DNA of 64,000 nucleotides from Chamaecyparis obtusa (lineage: Eukaryota; Streptophyta; Pinopsida; Cupressales; Cupressaceae), in the NCBI GenBank assembly GCA_027943335.1, contig BSBK01006343.1, positions 1 through 64,000 of the forward strand, in the 5' to 3' direction. Below, one piece after another: positions 24,601-35,363 of this stretch. Positions within the stretch are counted from its first letter, which is position 1. The number at the start of each line of letters is the position of its first letter. Made by a program: the position numbers and the translations under genes. The notes beneath the pieces were generated by a model, which saw nothing but the letters and a program-made list of their open reading frames with translations, had not been told where the DNA came from and did no database searches.

Positions 24601-26843
24601 AAGTGGGATAGCTTAGGATGTAGATTATCAATAAAAATTTTGGTCAAATGTTTTTCAGGTGGCTGGTATGATAACCTGGTGGTAAGGTTCTGCCATCGTT
24701 GCAAGTATTCTGCTAGGCTTTCTCCTTCTTTTTGTTTTGAGTTGTAGAAGTCTGACAAGGTCAACTCATTCTCAACATTGTGGGCATAGTGGGCAATGAA
24801 CTTCTTAGAAAGTTTAGCAAAGGTTGTGATAGTCCCACATGGTATTTTGTAGAACCACTCAACAACGGTTCCTCCCAAGCTCTTGGGGAATAGGCGTAAG
24901 AGATAGTTATCACTATAAGCCACTTCTTGGCATGCCATATAGAATTCTTTAATATGATTGACTTGATCTCCTTTCCCCTGATATTTATCAAACTTAGGTG
25001 TCTCAAAGTGCTTAGGGAAAGGTATGGCAGTAATGGATCGGTCAAACAAATAAGGACACACCTCCTCAAACTTGTAAGTTTTGTTCTCAGTACCAGATTG
25101 AAGCTCTTTAAGAGAATTCTTCATGGCTTCCCACTCAGCATTGATTGGTGTTTGAGGGGGTGGTTCTATTTGAGGTGGGTATTGTGGAGTGGGATACAGA
25201 GATGGCCCAGTAGGATAGGTGGATTGGAGTGGATTTTGGAGTGATGTTTGTTGGGGATTTTGTTGATGCAGCATAGGGGGATATTGCGGTGGTGGATATG
25301 AGACTGCTTGCTGGTGTTGTGGGATGACTAGGACTTGCTGCTGTGACTGATAGGAGGAAACTTGTTGCTGTTGGGGAATGATGGGGGTTTGTTGCTATGA
25401 TTGGAAGTATGGTTGCTATGGGGGTGGCTGGTGGAATGATGCAGCTTGTTGATAAGATGGTCCTTACTGAACTTGGCTCTGTGGTTGACCGATATAAGTC
25501 GGGTGCATTCCCATATTGCTTAAGGATGGAACTAATGTAGGGAAGCTTGAAGAAAAAGATGGCTAGGCAAAATGACTTGCGAAATGGGATGAAATTTTCT
25601 GCTAAGGTGGAGGAACTTGCTGAAAAGCACTGGGTGTTGGGAATGGATAGCTTGTGAAGGATGAGGTTGGTGGAGGTTGAGATGGTTGCTGTTGTACTGC
25701 TTGTGAGAAGGTGGCTTGTTGGTTTGCAAACACAGATGTAGGAGAGTGAGTTGGTATTCCAAAGGATTTCATGTCTTCTTGAGTGAGACCCCAATGAGAA
25801 CCAGTGTGAGGTGGGAATTGTGCTACAGTGGATGCCTGGAAGGTAGATGTAATGGGAGTTTGGGATATGAATGGTGGATTGGAAAAACCCATGGAAGGCA
25901 TTCCTGTGGTGAAGGAATTTTGTTGGGCTTGTGCCTGGGTAGATGCTTGTTGGGGGGAGAATGAAGAGGACACTTGTGTTCCCCATGAAAAAGGTGATGT
26001 GGAAGTTTGCTGATTTTGAAAGGGGAACGATTGTGTTGCCCCCAGAGTAGATGATGTAGAGGTTTGCTGGGTGAAAGAGGGAAATGATTGTGTTGACCCT
26101 GGAAAAGATGGTATGGATGCGGAAGCTTGTGGAGTGAAAGGGAAAGATGATTGCATCCCTCCTGGCACAAAAGGTGTGGATGTGGAAGCTTGTGAAGTGA
26201 AGGGGAAGGATGATTGCATCCCTCCTGGAGTCAAAGGTGCTGTTTGGCTTATGGAAGATGGCGAAACTACTTGTGTAAAGTTTTGCGTAAGAGGTGGGAG
26301 TTGATTCTGGGACAAGTGTTGGATTTGTGCAAGAGCTTGAGCAGCCATGGAAGATGATGAAGTACCTACAATAGGGAATGGAGTAGATGGTGCTATAGCT
26401 TGTGTTACAGGATTTGTAAAGCTTCCTTGCAAAAGAAGAGGAATGGTGGAGGTTGCTTGAGATGTTTGCAAGGTTGGATCAAGGAATGGTTGGATGAATG
26501 GAGAGTATACTTGTGCTGGGATTTAGATAGTGCTTATGGGAATGTGAGGATGGAGATATGGTGGAATGGAAGTCTACACTTGTGCAAAGTTAGTGAACAT
26601 GCTTTGCTAGTTTTGGGCCATGAGTGCATTGACTACTGGTGGATTCTCTAGATGATTCACAAATGTTTCTATTGCCAGAGGAGCTGAGGGGATATTGGGG
26701 TCATCCCATGTAGTTCCAGTTTGTATTTGGGGATCATAGGCTATCATTGCACTGGTAAAAATGTTGGGATCAGATGAACTGGTGATTGGATAAGGATTCA
26801 TGTTCCTTCTTTTTCTAGATCCAGATCTTGTCTCGACAGGCAT
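18613..26843 (-). pseudogene. Element D gag-pro-pol polyprotein (Tat-type Ty3/gypsy)
   Basis: Reads from ATG 26843 (MPVETRSGSRKRR) to the stop at 18613. It stays in one frame except for a single shift near 22014, with about a dozen in-frame stops. Order: Gln/Pro/Ser-rich Gag N-terminus with short tandem repeats; Gag core with RWQNLTTRLSYQPPEKHL near 24640-24690; protease with RVLIDNGSALNLC near 23345-23385 (usual DSG here DNG); RT near 21800-21076 with PFGLKNVGATYQRAM and YVDDILAKSK; RNase H near 20772-20450; a second RNase H (LYFDGSYTSHGSGVGI, about 20360-20140); integrase with a zinc-binding HHCC region near 19620-19550 and core near 19500-19250 (WGFDLVG, IDHGTPFEN); C-terminal domain ending HLKRFYA. 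The tandem RNase H domains are characteristic of Tat elements. The product would be inactive as it stands. Confidence 0.93.
25860..26270 (-). repeat. Tandem coding repeats in the D Gag N-terminus
   Basis: The minus-strand frame repeats a unit of about 16-18 residues with the core PGGMQSSFPFTPQAS, clear copies being GGMQSSFPFTSQASTSTPF and GGMQSSFPFTPQASASIPSF, followed by decayed copies (TQSFPSFTQQTSTSS, TQSFPFQNQQTSTSP). Low-complexity and probably disordered. Repeat number may vary between copies of the family. Confidence 0.8.
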
Positions 26844-27711
26844 GGAGATGTAGATGCTAGATGAATGCAAGATGTTTCCTAAAAGACTCTAAAGGATGAT
26901 GGATGCAAGCTTAAGGAACTTCTAAGGATGATGAATTTCTAGAATGCAATGCAAGGATTGGTGAAATGCTTGGATATGAATCAAAGATGGCAGAAGATTG
27001 ATAGGGATGGTGGAAGATTGGTAAAAAAGCTTGGTGATGATGGAGGCTTGGTGGGATGCTCTGATTTGGGTCAAGATTGGGTGGAGGATTGGTGGGATGC
27101 TAGTGGAAGATTGCTAAGTGTCAATAATGAGCTGCTATTTCCCGAGGGAGGATCAGTGATAGGATTTGGCCAACCTAGGATAGACTAATGATCTTCGGTC
27201 AATTGGATTCCTATCAATACAAGCCAATCTCTTGCTCGAGATGATGAGGCTATGCAAGGACAAGTTGGATTTCTTTTAGACAATGCTCTATCAAAAAGGG
27301 GGTGATTTTTGATTTGGGATAAGGGATGGAAACAACTCAAAGGTTTTGAACACTAAGTACTTGTGGATTTGGATCTTTGGATTTGGCGTGAAAGGATGGT
27401 GAATTCTAATTTGGATATTGGATGGTAGATTTGGGTGAAGGATATGGGACTCTGATTGTGGATTGTTGATGGAAAGACGATGAAGGATGATGGAACAATG
27501 CTTTCTTTTAAAAGGATGATGCAAATGCAATTGAGATGGATGATCTATGATGCTACTAGGAAGATGATGATGAATGCAGCTAAGGACTCTAGAATGCAAC
27601 TAAGGATTTGATGATGATGCAAGGATGAAACTAGGATGAGATTAGGATGAAGGACTACTAAGATGGGATTTTTAAGATCTGAAGGTAGACTGGGACATGC
27701 AATGGATCTAG

Positions 27712-28070
27712 CTAATCTTCTCTTTCAAGGTTGACGTAGCGATGGTTCACTCGGAATCGGTAGGCAAACTGTTTGACTCTTGCATTATAGCCAATATTAT
27801 CAAGCCTTTCTTGATATTTTTCTTCTGCTTGGGTTGCTTGGATAGAGGATTGATGGCTCTTAAGGTTTCTTTCTGCAACTTTCTTCTCTTGATAATCCTT
27901 GGATTTGGGTAACTTAGCTTTCGGATGTTTGATCAAATTGGGCATAACTTGGGGGAATTTTGATAAGTTTGATTTTGGGACAAAAGGTTCTTTGGATATC
28001 TGATTCCAAGGGTTTCTCTGCAAAAATGTTCTGAGTATCTCGAACTGGGCTTGTTGATTAGTTTGATGTT
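27712..28070 (-). CDS. Small basic open frame in the D leader, unidentified
   Basis: An open minus-strand frame of about 115 codons with no early ATG; the first is the M of MPNLIKHPKAK near 27945. It is strongly basic and hydrophilic, with Lys/Glu/Gln helices (KDYQEKKVAERNLKS, ATQAEEKYQERLDN) and a conserved-looking end FAYRFRVNHRYVNLERED. It differs in composition from the low-complexity DNA on either side. It could be an upstream ORF, an exon spliced to gag, or a captured gene piece. No family recognised. Confidence 0.35.
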
Positions 28071-28914
28071 TCCCAATGGCAAAGGATAGATTTTAACAAA
28101 GATTTTTTTTTTTATAATTTCTTTTTTTTTGGAAAAGCAATCTCCACAAGGGACAAAGAAACCCTATGGGATACAAACAAGATAACTGACTTTGATAAAG
28201 CTTTGAAAGTGTATGTTCCAACAATGTTCTCATGGAGTATTGACTATCAAGTACTTCAAACAGATCTACCTAAGGAAGGTGAGTATCAAAATTGCTTGCC
28301 CACAACTTGGTACCCCCTAGAAGGGAATACAAATGGTGAGTAATCTTAAGGCGACCCGATAAACCCCTTGGAATCGGTCCTTGCACAAGGATTCTGATAC
28401 TTTCAGATGTAGATAGGGTAGCCTCTATTTTATCAGGTTTTTTAATAGTTCCGTGGAGTCTCCATACCCGGTTATGCTAACTACCTGTGACTCACTTAAG
28501 AGCCTAGCCAACAACGCTGGGTGAGGAATATTTACCTATCCCCAGACATTTGCATTTGGCACAAAACGCTCATGGATTAGGAGATATAAGTGAGTACTTT
28601 TTTCTTTCACTTTATTTATATACCGGTCAGGGGGGATACCGGTTTGAGGTCATTCTCTAAGGAGGAAGCACTTTTCTCCCTGGACAGGCATCGCTAAAAG
28701 TAGAACAAGTGAACTTGTCTGAGTCCAAAATGTTCTACGTTGCTTACTTTAATAGGATTTACAAAAAATGAAAGCTCCTAGATGCACATCAAGCAAGTTG
28801 TTCTTTTTCCCAATTTGATTAAGCGATGTTTGAATTTGAACAACTAAAGACACAAGTGTTTAGGCTTTGATTTGTTCTTTGTCCAAAAGACTTTTCAAGT
28901 GTTTGTAGTTGTTT

Positions 28915-29110
28915 TAACTTGGGCATTCAAGATTGAATTATCGTGTTGATTTAGAACTTTGAAGTGCTTTGTTTTGTCCTTTAAGGCATTCAAGATTGAA
29001 TTTTCATGTTGATTTAGAACTTTGAAGTGCTTTGTTTTGTCTTTTAAGGCATTCAAGATTGAATTTGCGCTTTGCTTGAATTGAAAAGGAGGGAATAGAG
29101 ATGCTTGTTC
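28915..29110. repeat. 63-base tandem repeat in the D leader
   Basis: Three copies (the last partial) of a unit containing AAGGCATTCAAGATTGAATT and ACTTTGAAGTGCTTTG. The period is a multiple of three, so the minus strand reads NSILNALKDKTKHFKVLNQH repeatedly. Degraded single copies (ATTCAAGATT) continue to about 29210. Confidence 0.9.
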
Positions 29111-29254
29111 TTTCCAATTTAGATCATTCAAGATTGTGTTTGATTTTCAAAATGATAATGACTCTTAGGACCTAAGTTCTTTTCCTTAGTTTCATTCAAG
29201 ATTTGTTTGACCTTTGCTTTTTATGAATCTGAGAAAAATTTAAGGCAAAAACAC

Positions 29255-29945
29255 AATCCAGCTAGATGCGACACCAAAAAACTCTCAGGTGACAGCGGAA
29301 TGTTTACAGGAAAAAGGGAAATCTATGCAGGCAATAGAGAAATGATTGCAAGCAACAACAAAATATTCCTAGGTGACAACAAAAAAAAATCTCATAGGCG
29401 ACAGCAAGATAAGCATAGGTGACACTTAATCAGGCACAGGCGACACTTACAAATCCATAGGCGATAATGAAATGATCATAGGTGACATCATGTTGTACTA
29501 TTCTAAAGGGGGGCTGGGGGCCAACCCTTTAGAATAGTAGGGGGCCCCAACCGGGCCATTATTCGGGTGGGAACTATAGGCCCGGCAAGGGCAAAACTGC
29601 TTCCTGTGCTCCATTGCTGGTGTTTCTTTAGTTCCTACCCTTCCCATTGCTCTCGTTCGTCATGGTCCTTCCTATGGTTCGATTCTTCCTATGGTCCTTC
29701 CCATTGTTGGAAGAAGCGGTCTACCCGCCATAGGTGAAAAACCCAGGTGACACGTAAATATGTGCAGGCGACACTTAATTATGCATAGGTGACACTTAAA
29801 TATATAGATGCGACACTTAATTAAGCATAGGCGATAGTGAAATATTTTCGAGCGATAAGTGAAATGTTGATAGGTGATAATGAATAGATACAAGCGAAAA
29901 TGAAATGATTATAAGCATGAATGTTTATCTCTTAGGCATGATTAT
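29255..29945. repeat. GCGACACTTA minisatellite in the D leader
   Basis: More than 20 imperfect units of about 20-24 bases with core AGGCGACACTTA or AGGTGACA and an AT-rich tail (AATATATAG, ATTATGCAT). It is split by the GC-rich block at 29495-29740. Confidence 0.85.
29496..29539. repeat. Perfect 15-bp inverted repeat at the edge of a GC-rich block
   Basis: TACTATTCTAAAGGG (29496-29510) pairs exactly with CCCTTTAGAATAGTA (29525-29539) around a 14-base loop GGGCTGGGGGCCAA. A GC-rich stretch follows with GGGGGCCCC and CGGGCC words, unlike its AT-rich surroundings. Confidence 0.85.
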
Positions 29946-30049
29946 TTCCATTGAAAGTGACAGAAAAGAAGATTAGATAGAATGGAAGTTATCGCGTATG
30001 AAAATCTTCAGAAAATAGGTGTCAATACAGAGCTCGTAGGTGTGATCAG

Positions 30050-30125
30050 GCTCTTTGTAGGCATGACTGAACTATGTTTAGGCATGACTGAACTTTGTGT
30101 AGGCGTGACTGAACTTTGTGTAGGT
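30050..30125. repeat. 21-22-base tandem repeat near the D primer site
   Basis: Three to four copies of AGGCATGACTGAACTTTGTGT about 60-130 bases downstream of the primer site on the minus strand. Confidence 0.85.
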
Positions 30126-30184
30126 GACATTTCATCTGTTTCCTGCAAATACGAGAATACAAAGTATGGTATAATCAAGTGATT

Positions 30185-30212
30185 GTGGGTTTCGCTCCCA
30201 CCGGGCATGCCA
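30185..30212 (-). other. Element D primer binding site, extended T-arm match
   Basis: The plus strand reads like the 3' end of a tRNA: GTGGG, a seven-base loop TTTCGCT, CCCAC, a seven-base acceptor strand CGGGCAT, discriminator G, then CCA, three bases from the LTR. The minus strand is therefore a primer site TGGCATGCCCGGTGGGAGCG extending through the whole T arm. It is partly similar to the Lys-tRNA site (TGGCGCCCACCGTGGGG) known in plants; the exact tRNA is not identified. Confidence 0.7.
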
Positions 30213-30215
30213 GAA

Positions 30216-31712
30216 TGTGGACAAGGCTTTTGAGGATACCTGTTTTAAAAGACTCATGCCAAACAAAGATTAGATTTTAGTCTAAGCATATCAATTCAAA
30301 ACAAATAAAACTCTAAACTAAGCCACCTTAGATAGAGCTTAAACAGGTGCGCCCATGCACTGTTTGATTTGCTCTTGCTTAAGGGGATGTGGATGTGCTC
30401 TCTAAGCACTTGGATCATGTTCCTTATGCATTTTAGGATGGATTGAGATCCATGAAAACCCTAAAAATGACACAAAATAGGTATAGAACACCTGATTTGC
30501 CCCTAAGGCCTCAAGGATCCAAATGATGCTGAAATGAAGATTAAGTTATATGATGCTTATGCTAAGATTGATTTTAAACCAAATAGAGATGTGATATGAT
30601 GCTATGCTTATGCAAAACAATGAAATAAACTATGTTAATCCATTATTACTAAATTAGGATGAGCTAAAATGCTTGAAAGTAAGCTAGATTAAGATGATTA
30701 TGCTAAATCTAGAGCTAAATGGGTATGATAACAATGCTTGAAATGAAAGGTAAATGATTATTTTGCTCTTGGAAATGGGGAGCATTTATAAGATTTGGGA
30801 AGGAGGAATGAGTGGCCAGGATCAAAATCCTTAAGAGAGGCCAAGATTCATTCAAAGAGGAGCACATGGATTGTGCTAGTTCAAGGCCACCTCCTTGTGA
30901 CAAGTGTCATAAGGGCATTGGGTTGAAAGATGGGAGGGATGTGCACAATTTGGGAAATGTGCCTAAGGTCAAAGGGTGTAAGAAAGGGGTGAGGGGCTTC
31001 GTAAATGCATGATAAATTCATGTAAGAGGGATAAGGAGGCCTTAAATGCACTTAATGCATGTAAGAGAAGTTTCTAGAAGTTTTTTGACTTTGGGTTAAG
31101 CTTAGGAGTTGGCTAACCTTGGTTAGGGAATGTGACAGGATTAGGGGGGGATTAGGATTAGGTTTAGGATTAGGACTTTCTAGAAGAGTCTAGAATTTCC
31201 TTAGGATAAATATGGATTTTAGGAAATAGATAAAGATTTATTTATTTCCATGGTTTAGGTTTGAGAATATTTATTAAAATGAATTTAATAAACATGAGGA
31301 TTAAATATTTAATCTTAATTAAATATTTTGAGTTGGGATTAGGGTTAGGAAATGATGGGATTAGTCTTTAATCGAAATTAAAGAAAGATTTAGAAGATTC
31401 TGGAAGAGGTTAGTGGTCTTAAGGAAATTGGCCAAGTTTTGGGCAAAAAATAAATAAATTATTTATTTTTGGATTTTTGGTCAATTTATTAATTAAATAA
31501 TTAATAAATAGGGAGATAATATTTAAATAAGATTTAAACATTTTTGGGAGGGATTTCTTAATTAAATATTTTTAATTAAGATAAAGGGATTTAATGGCAT
31601 AAAAATAAATAAATTAATTAAATAATTAATTAATTAATAAATGATGATGTCATCAGGGATTTTTCAAAAAATAAAAATACTTTATTTTCTAAAGGATTTT
31701 TAGGTGTCTACA
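30216..31712 (-). repeat. Element D 5' LTR
   Basis: Direct copy of 8385-9882, followed by target copy ATCAT. The differences from the other LTR are mostly C/T and G/A transitions, as expected of methylated plant repeats. Confidence 0.95.
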
Positions 31713-31717
31713 ATCAT

Positions 31718-33515
31718 AATAATAAATTTATAAACATTCAAATCCCAATTATTCCATTGCGCAAACAATAATAGCCCAATCCAAATCTAATTTTTTTCTC
31801 TACATTCATCCAACCAACAAATAAAAAAGTAACATCCACACACACAGGGAATATACACTTATTTATGCAACACTATAGCAATATTATCCTCCCTCCCACG
31901 GTTAATTTACAATAATGCAGACATAATGCAATGACATAACCATTCACTAACTTGCAGATTCACATAAGAAGACAAGTGGATGAACATAATAGCGTTCAAA
32001 CAAGGCAAAACTCAAATGGAGTATCATCTCCCAGGATAGATCCTACCTGGTGTCCTACGGAGATACCATTGATGAAGGTGGGTCCAACTATCTCAGCCTT
32101 CCTCAAGAACTTCTCCAGACTCCTTCCCAAAATGAAGATACAAGAAATCTCCAGCCAACTAAGATCTCAAGATGATATCATAAAACTATAATAAATCTGC
32201 TTGATGAATCATTCCAGCCAACTCCCCCCAACTCCCTTCTCACAGGGATTCTCCTGTATATAAAACTAAGGGAGTAGTTGCATGGGAAAATCAACCGAAG
32301 CAACTATCCAACCAAAAGTTGGTTAATAGTTTAGGCTTAATATATTATTAATAAAAGCCATTCTTGGGAAAGGAGATTATAAACTAATATATTAATATAT
32401 TATGAATAATGTAATTTATGCCTCCTTTATTTGAGGAAAGAATTAGTAAATATGACCTCTAACACATTTAATATTACCTTAGTTACCTGGGCTATAGTAA
32501 AGAGGATTATCATTTATTTATTTAATTTCTATTCCATATAGATAATATTACTAATTATCTTTTATTACAATAATTTATTATCCACAAACAAATAAATATA
32601 TATATGAACATAATTAAATGCAATAATTCATATTTCACAAACAATTATAAATATATGTATCCATATGCATACGTGTGAACCCATATGCCTATGTGTACAT
32701 ATACCATCATATGTATCATAAAAAAAGCACATTATTATTATTAATATCTCAATCATATTATTATCAACATATTACTACCATTAATATTATAAACACATTA
32801 TTTAATCAAATACTAAATCATACTCTTATATGGTACAATAACGATATATATACATGGTAACTACCAACACAAGATAGAAGATAAATTATACTTAATGCAA
32901 GAAACAAGCAACGTGCTCCACATAATCTAACTAAGACCACACAATAATTCACCATCAGCACAAGGACTGACTTAGAAAACCCCCACCTGAGGGACATAAA
33001 AGGGTCAGAGGTAGAATTCCCTCATGCGGAACCTTGGTGATATCTCCATAACAACAACAATGATCAAGGATTTTGAGGGCTCGCTCAGACCTATGGGACT
33101 AGGTTGAAATGATGCCCAATACCTGTAAGCCTACATCACTGAGAAGAGATACATGTACATAGATATATACAATAAGGCATTTGCAAACAGATGACCAGGA
33201 TCGATACATCATGTGGACCTCAATTAAGTGAGTAACTATGACTTAATCTTGAGCCATGAAATGTATCAATCACATATACATATAATGGTTAGCTTCCAAA
33301 TCCTTGGGTTAGCTCTTTAAATCTTCATAAGCATATACATGATAAATGATGTCCAATTTCATAAACAATAAATAATAATCATAACTGAGTATGTCTAACT
33401 ATCTGATAAGCATATCATCATCATAAACATAAATGTGAATACATAGTTGTAATCATCATAATGAAAAATATCCAAATCAAAGAGTCAAAGTATAATCATT
33501 AGAGAGGGTATTACA
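31718..33515. mobile_element. Element C, right piece
   Basis: Continuation of C after the D insertion. AT-rich, no coding frame. A plus-strand TATA-like GTATATAAAACTAAG lies near 32254-32268. Confidence 0.6.
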
Positions 33516-33520
33516 GGCTC

Positions 33521-34988
33521 TCTCCCCACTTTCCACTTCTTTTTTGCTTCATTCTAGTTGAGATTAGGGTTAGGATCTTAAGGATTCTCCTGAATTTCCC
33601 TCTTTCATGGCTCTATTTTCTAGGTAGGACTTAGAAATAGGAACTCCTAGCCTTCATCATAGTCATCATAGGATTTTATGCTTATCCCTGGCATTATGTC
33701 CTATTCTAGTATCATTTCTAGGTCTCTGGGCATCCCTGGAACCTTCTGTCCTAATTTTGATAAGATCTAGGACCAGGGTCAGATTCGAGCTCAAACCTGA
33801 CTAGGTTAGTCCCAACCTCGATTTTGGCCCCTTCCTTCAAATCTTCAAAATCCTTAATTTCTGGGTATCAAGTTTTTAGAATATTTATTTTCCCACCTCT
33901 GGGTTGGCTATTTCGAGTTTCAGAATGGTAAATCCTCTAATTGCATTTAATCTAGGTATATTTTCTAAATGTTAGGACCTAATTGGGATTTAATTCTCCA
34001 AGGTGGCCCCTCTAGAGGATTGTGTCCTAGTTCACTATAAAAGGAGGTCTTCCTCTCTCATTTTCTCAATCTCATTCCTTCATGCTCAAGCTCTCTCAAG
34101 CTCTCAAGGTGATCAAGAAAGCATCCATTCAAGCATTCAAATCTTCTTCTCCATCCAAGTTCTCCATTTAAGATCAAGGATTCAAGCATTCAATCCATCA
34201 AAGGGATTTAGTTCAAGTATTCAAGACTCATCATTCAAACCCTAGATCTAGCCATCATGATGGTGTGATCTTCCTTCAAGATCCTTTGTTTATCTTCAAG
34301 ATCCATTCATTCTTCCTTCAAGGTGGATTCCAAGCACACAATCATGGAAGTTTGATTTACATTTATTGATGTTATGTTCAAGCTTTCATATTAACATACT
34401 TGATTACATTTCAAATACAATTGCATAACTATCGAATTGCATAGCTTCGTTGTTAGATCTATTTCTACTACTTGCTAGCATTCTCCATTTCAATTTCAAT
34501 ATTAAGGTTGATTTGAAACCAAGGTTTGACCAAGGCAAACCCCCCCAAACAAACAAAAAAACCATTTTTCTTGTAGGTATAGGTATGGAATTTTAGATTT
34601 GAGAGCAGATTTGGATACCCTTTTCGGTGAACTTTTGGGATCTACGAATAGAATTAGAATCAGCCTTCAAATAAAGAATGTAGTATTTGACCTTTTATGA
34701 GGGTCAAACTTGACCTGAGCTCATCTTGGAAAATATTTTTGGGTTTTGTAGATCTCACAATTTCAGTTTAGGATTAGCGAAATCAACAATTTCTGAGACT
34801 GTTTGACAGGGTTTTCAACAGGTTCTTTTTCGGAGATAAGTACCTTTACTTCTTCATTTCAACATTAATCATCTACATTTACTCTTTATATCAATACAAT
34901 TCAAATGTAAGTATAAAATATTAGTTTTGGGATCTTTTTTATGTGCAAACCATTGTTCTAGGACCCTAACCATATTTTATCCTCTACA
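33521..34988 (+). repeat. Element B 5' LTR, right piece
   Basis: Aligns to 38755-40236. It carries a strong TATA-like box CTATAAAAG at 34035-34043 (same in the other LTR at 39295-39303) and a run of TCAAGCATTCAA-type repeats 60-200 bases downstream of it. Ends CCTCTACA. Confidence 0.92.
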
Positions 34989-35200
34989 TTTTGGTGAACC
35001 TGACATGCTTACCCTCCTTTCTTTGTGGATTTAGATGCTCTATTGTGTTAGAGCTTCTTTTGTACTCCCTTGTGTGTTCACCTTCACTATACATTTTGGT
35101 GAACCCAACATATGTACTCTCTTTCTTTTTGGTGTTAGATTTCCCTTTTTTGTGTGTTCACCTTCACCTATACATTTTGGTGAACCCGACATACTTACCC
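34986..35200 (+). repeat. Triplicated primer-site region of element B
   Basis: The junction word ACATTTTGGTGAACC occurs at 34986 (LTR end plus start of the interior), 35091 and 35172, each followed by related TTAC/TACT and CTTTCTTT sequence and a TGTGTGTTCACCTTCAC block. TGGTGAACCCGACAT would be the primer site, of no standard type I can name. Spacings are about 105 and 81 bases. Confidence 0.8.
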
Positions 35201-35363
35201 CTTTTCTTTTGTGGATTTAGATGCACTATTGTGTTATATTTCCCTTTGTGTTAGATTTTACATGCTTACAAAATTAGATTTCTTTTATGCTCTTGCAGTT
35301 ATATTTCAAAAATCCAAAAAAATTGCAAAAATTCTTTAAAAATACAAAAACATTTACATTTTC

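Larger units (their letters stand above)
26844..30184 (-). other. Element D 5' leader, 3.3 kb, repeat-rich
   Basis: Lies between primer site and gag. In minus-strand order: GACT-type 21-base repeats (30050-30125); a GCGACACTTA minisatellite (29255-29945) interrupted by a GC-rich block (29495-29740); a 63-base repeat (28915-29110); a unique section (28130-28900); a small open frame (27712-28070); then GATGATGG-rich low-complexity DNA (26850-27700). Such long leaders are known in some Tat elements and may hold packaging or splice signals; none can be proven here. Confidence 0.75.
8385..31712 (-). mobile_element. Element D: Tat-type Ty3/gypsy retrotransposon, carrying element I
   Basis: Inserted in C with exact 5-bp duplications ATCAT (8380-8384 and 31713-31717). 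On the minus strand, the 5' LTR is 31712-30216, the primer site 30212-30185, the leader to 26844, gag-pro-pol 26843-18613, and the 3' LTR 9882-8385. Removing I leaves about 16.1 kb. A second RNase H domain after the usual one and the RT signature FGLKNVGATYQRAM point to the Tat lineage. LTRs (1498 and 1497 bp) differ at about 38 positions plus a few indels by my count, making D the youngest-looking element here. Confidence 0.95.
6444..33515 (+). mobile_element. Element C: probable long solo LTR, interrupted by D
   Basis: Starts TGTCATGCCCC at 6444 and ends GGGTATTACA at 33515, sitting inside the B 5' LTR. Flanking 5-mers are AGCTT (6439-6443) and GGCTC (33516-33520), a duplication with two mismatches. 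Its own sequence is 6444-8384 plus 31718-33515, about 3.74 kb. No coding frame and no internal direct repeat of the termini was found, which suits a solo LTR left by LTR-LTR recombination. A non-autonomous element with lost ends is the alternative. Orientation cannot be fixed from coding content. Confidence 0.65.

Noticed and set aside
30181..30212. Truncated tRNA gene
   Set aside because: Only the T arm and acceptor strand are present, on the strand expected for a primer site next to an LTR; no D or anticodon arm lies upstream.
32639..32860. Tyr/Ile/Asn-rich ORF in C
   Set aside because: AT-rich chance frame; no domain, and the surrounding DNA behaves as LTR sequence.
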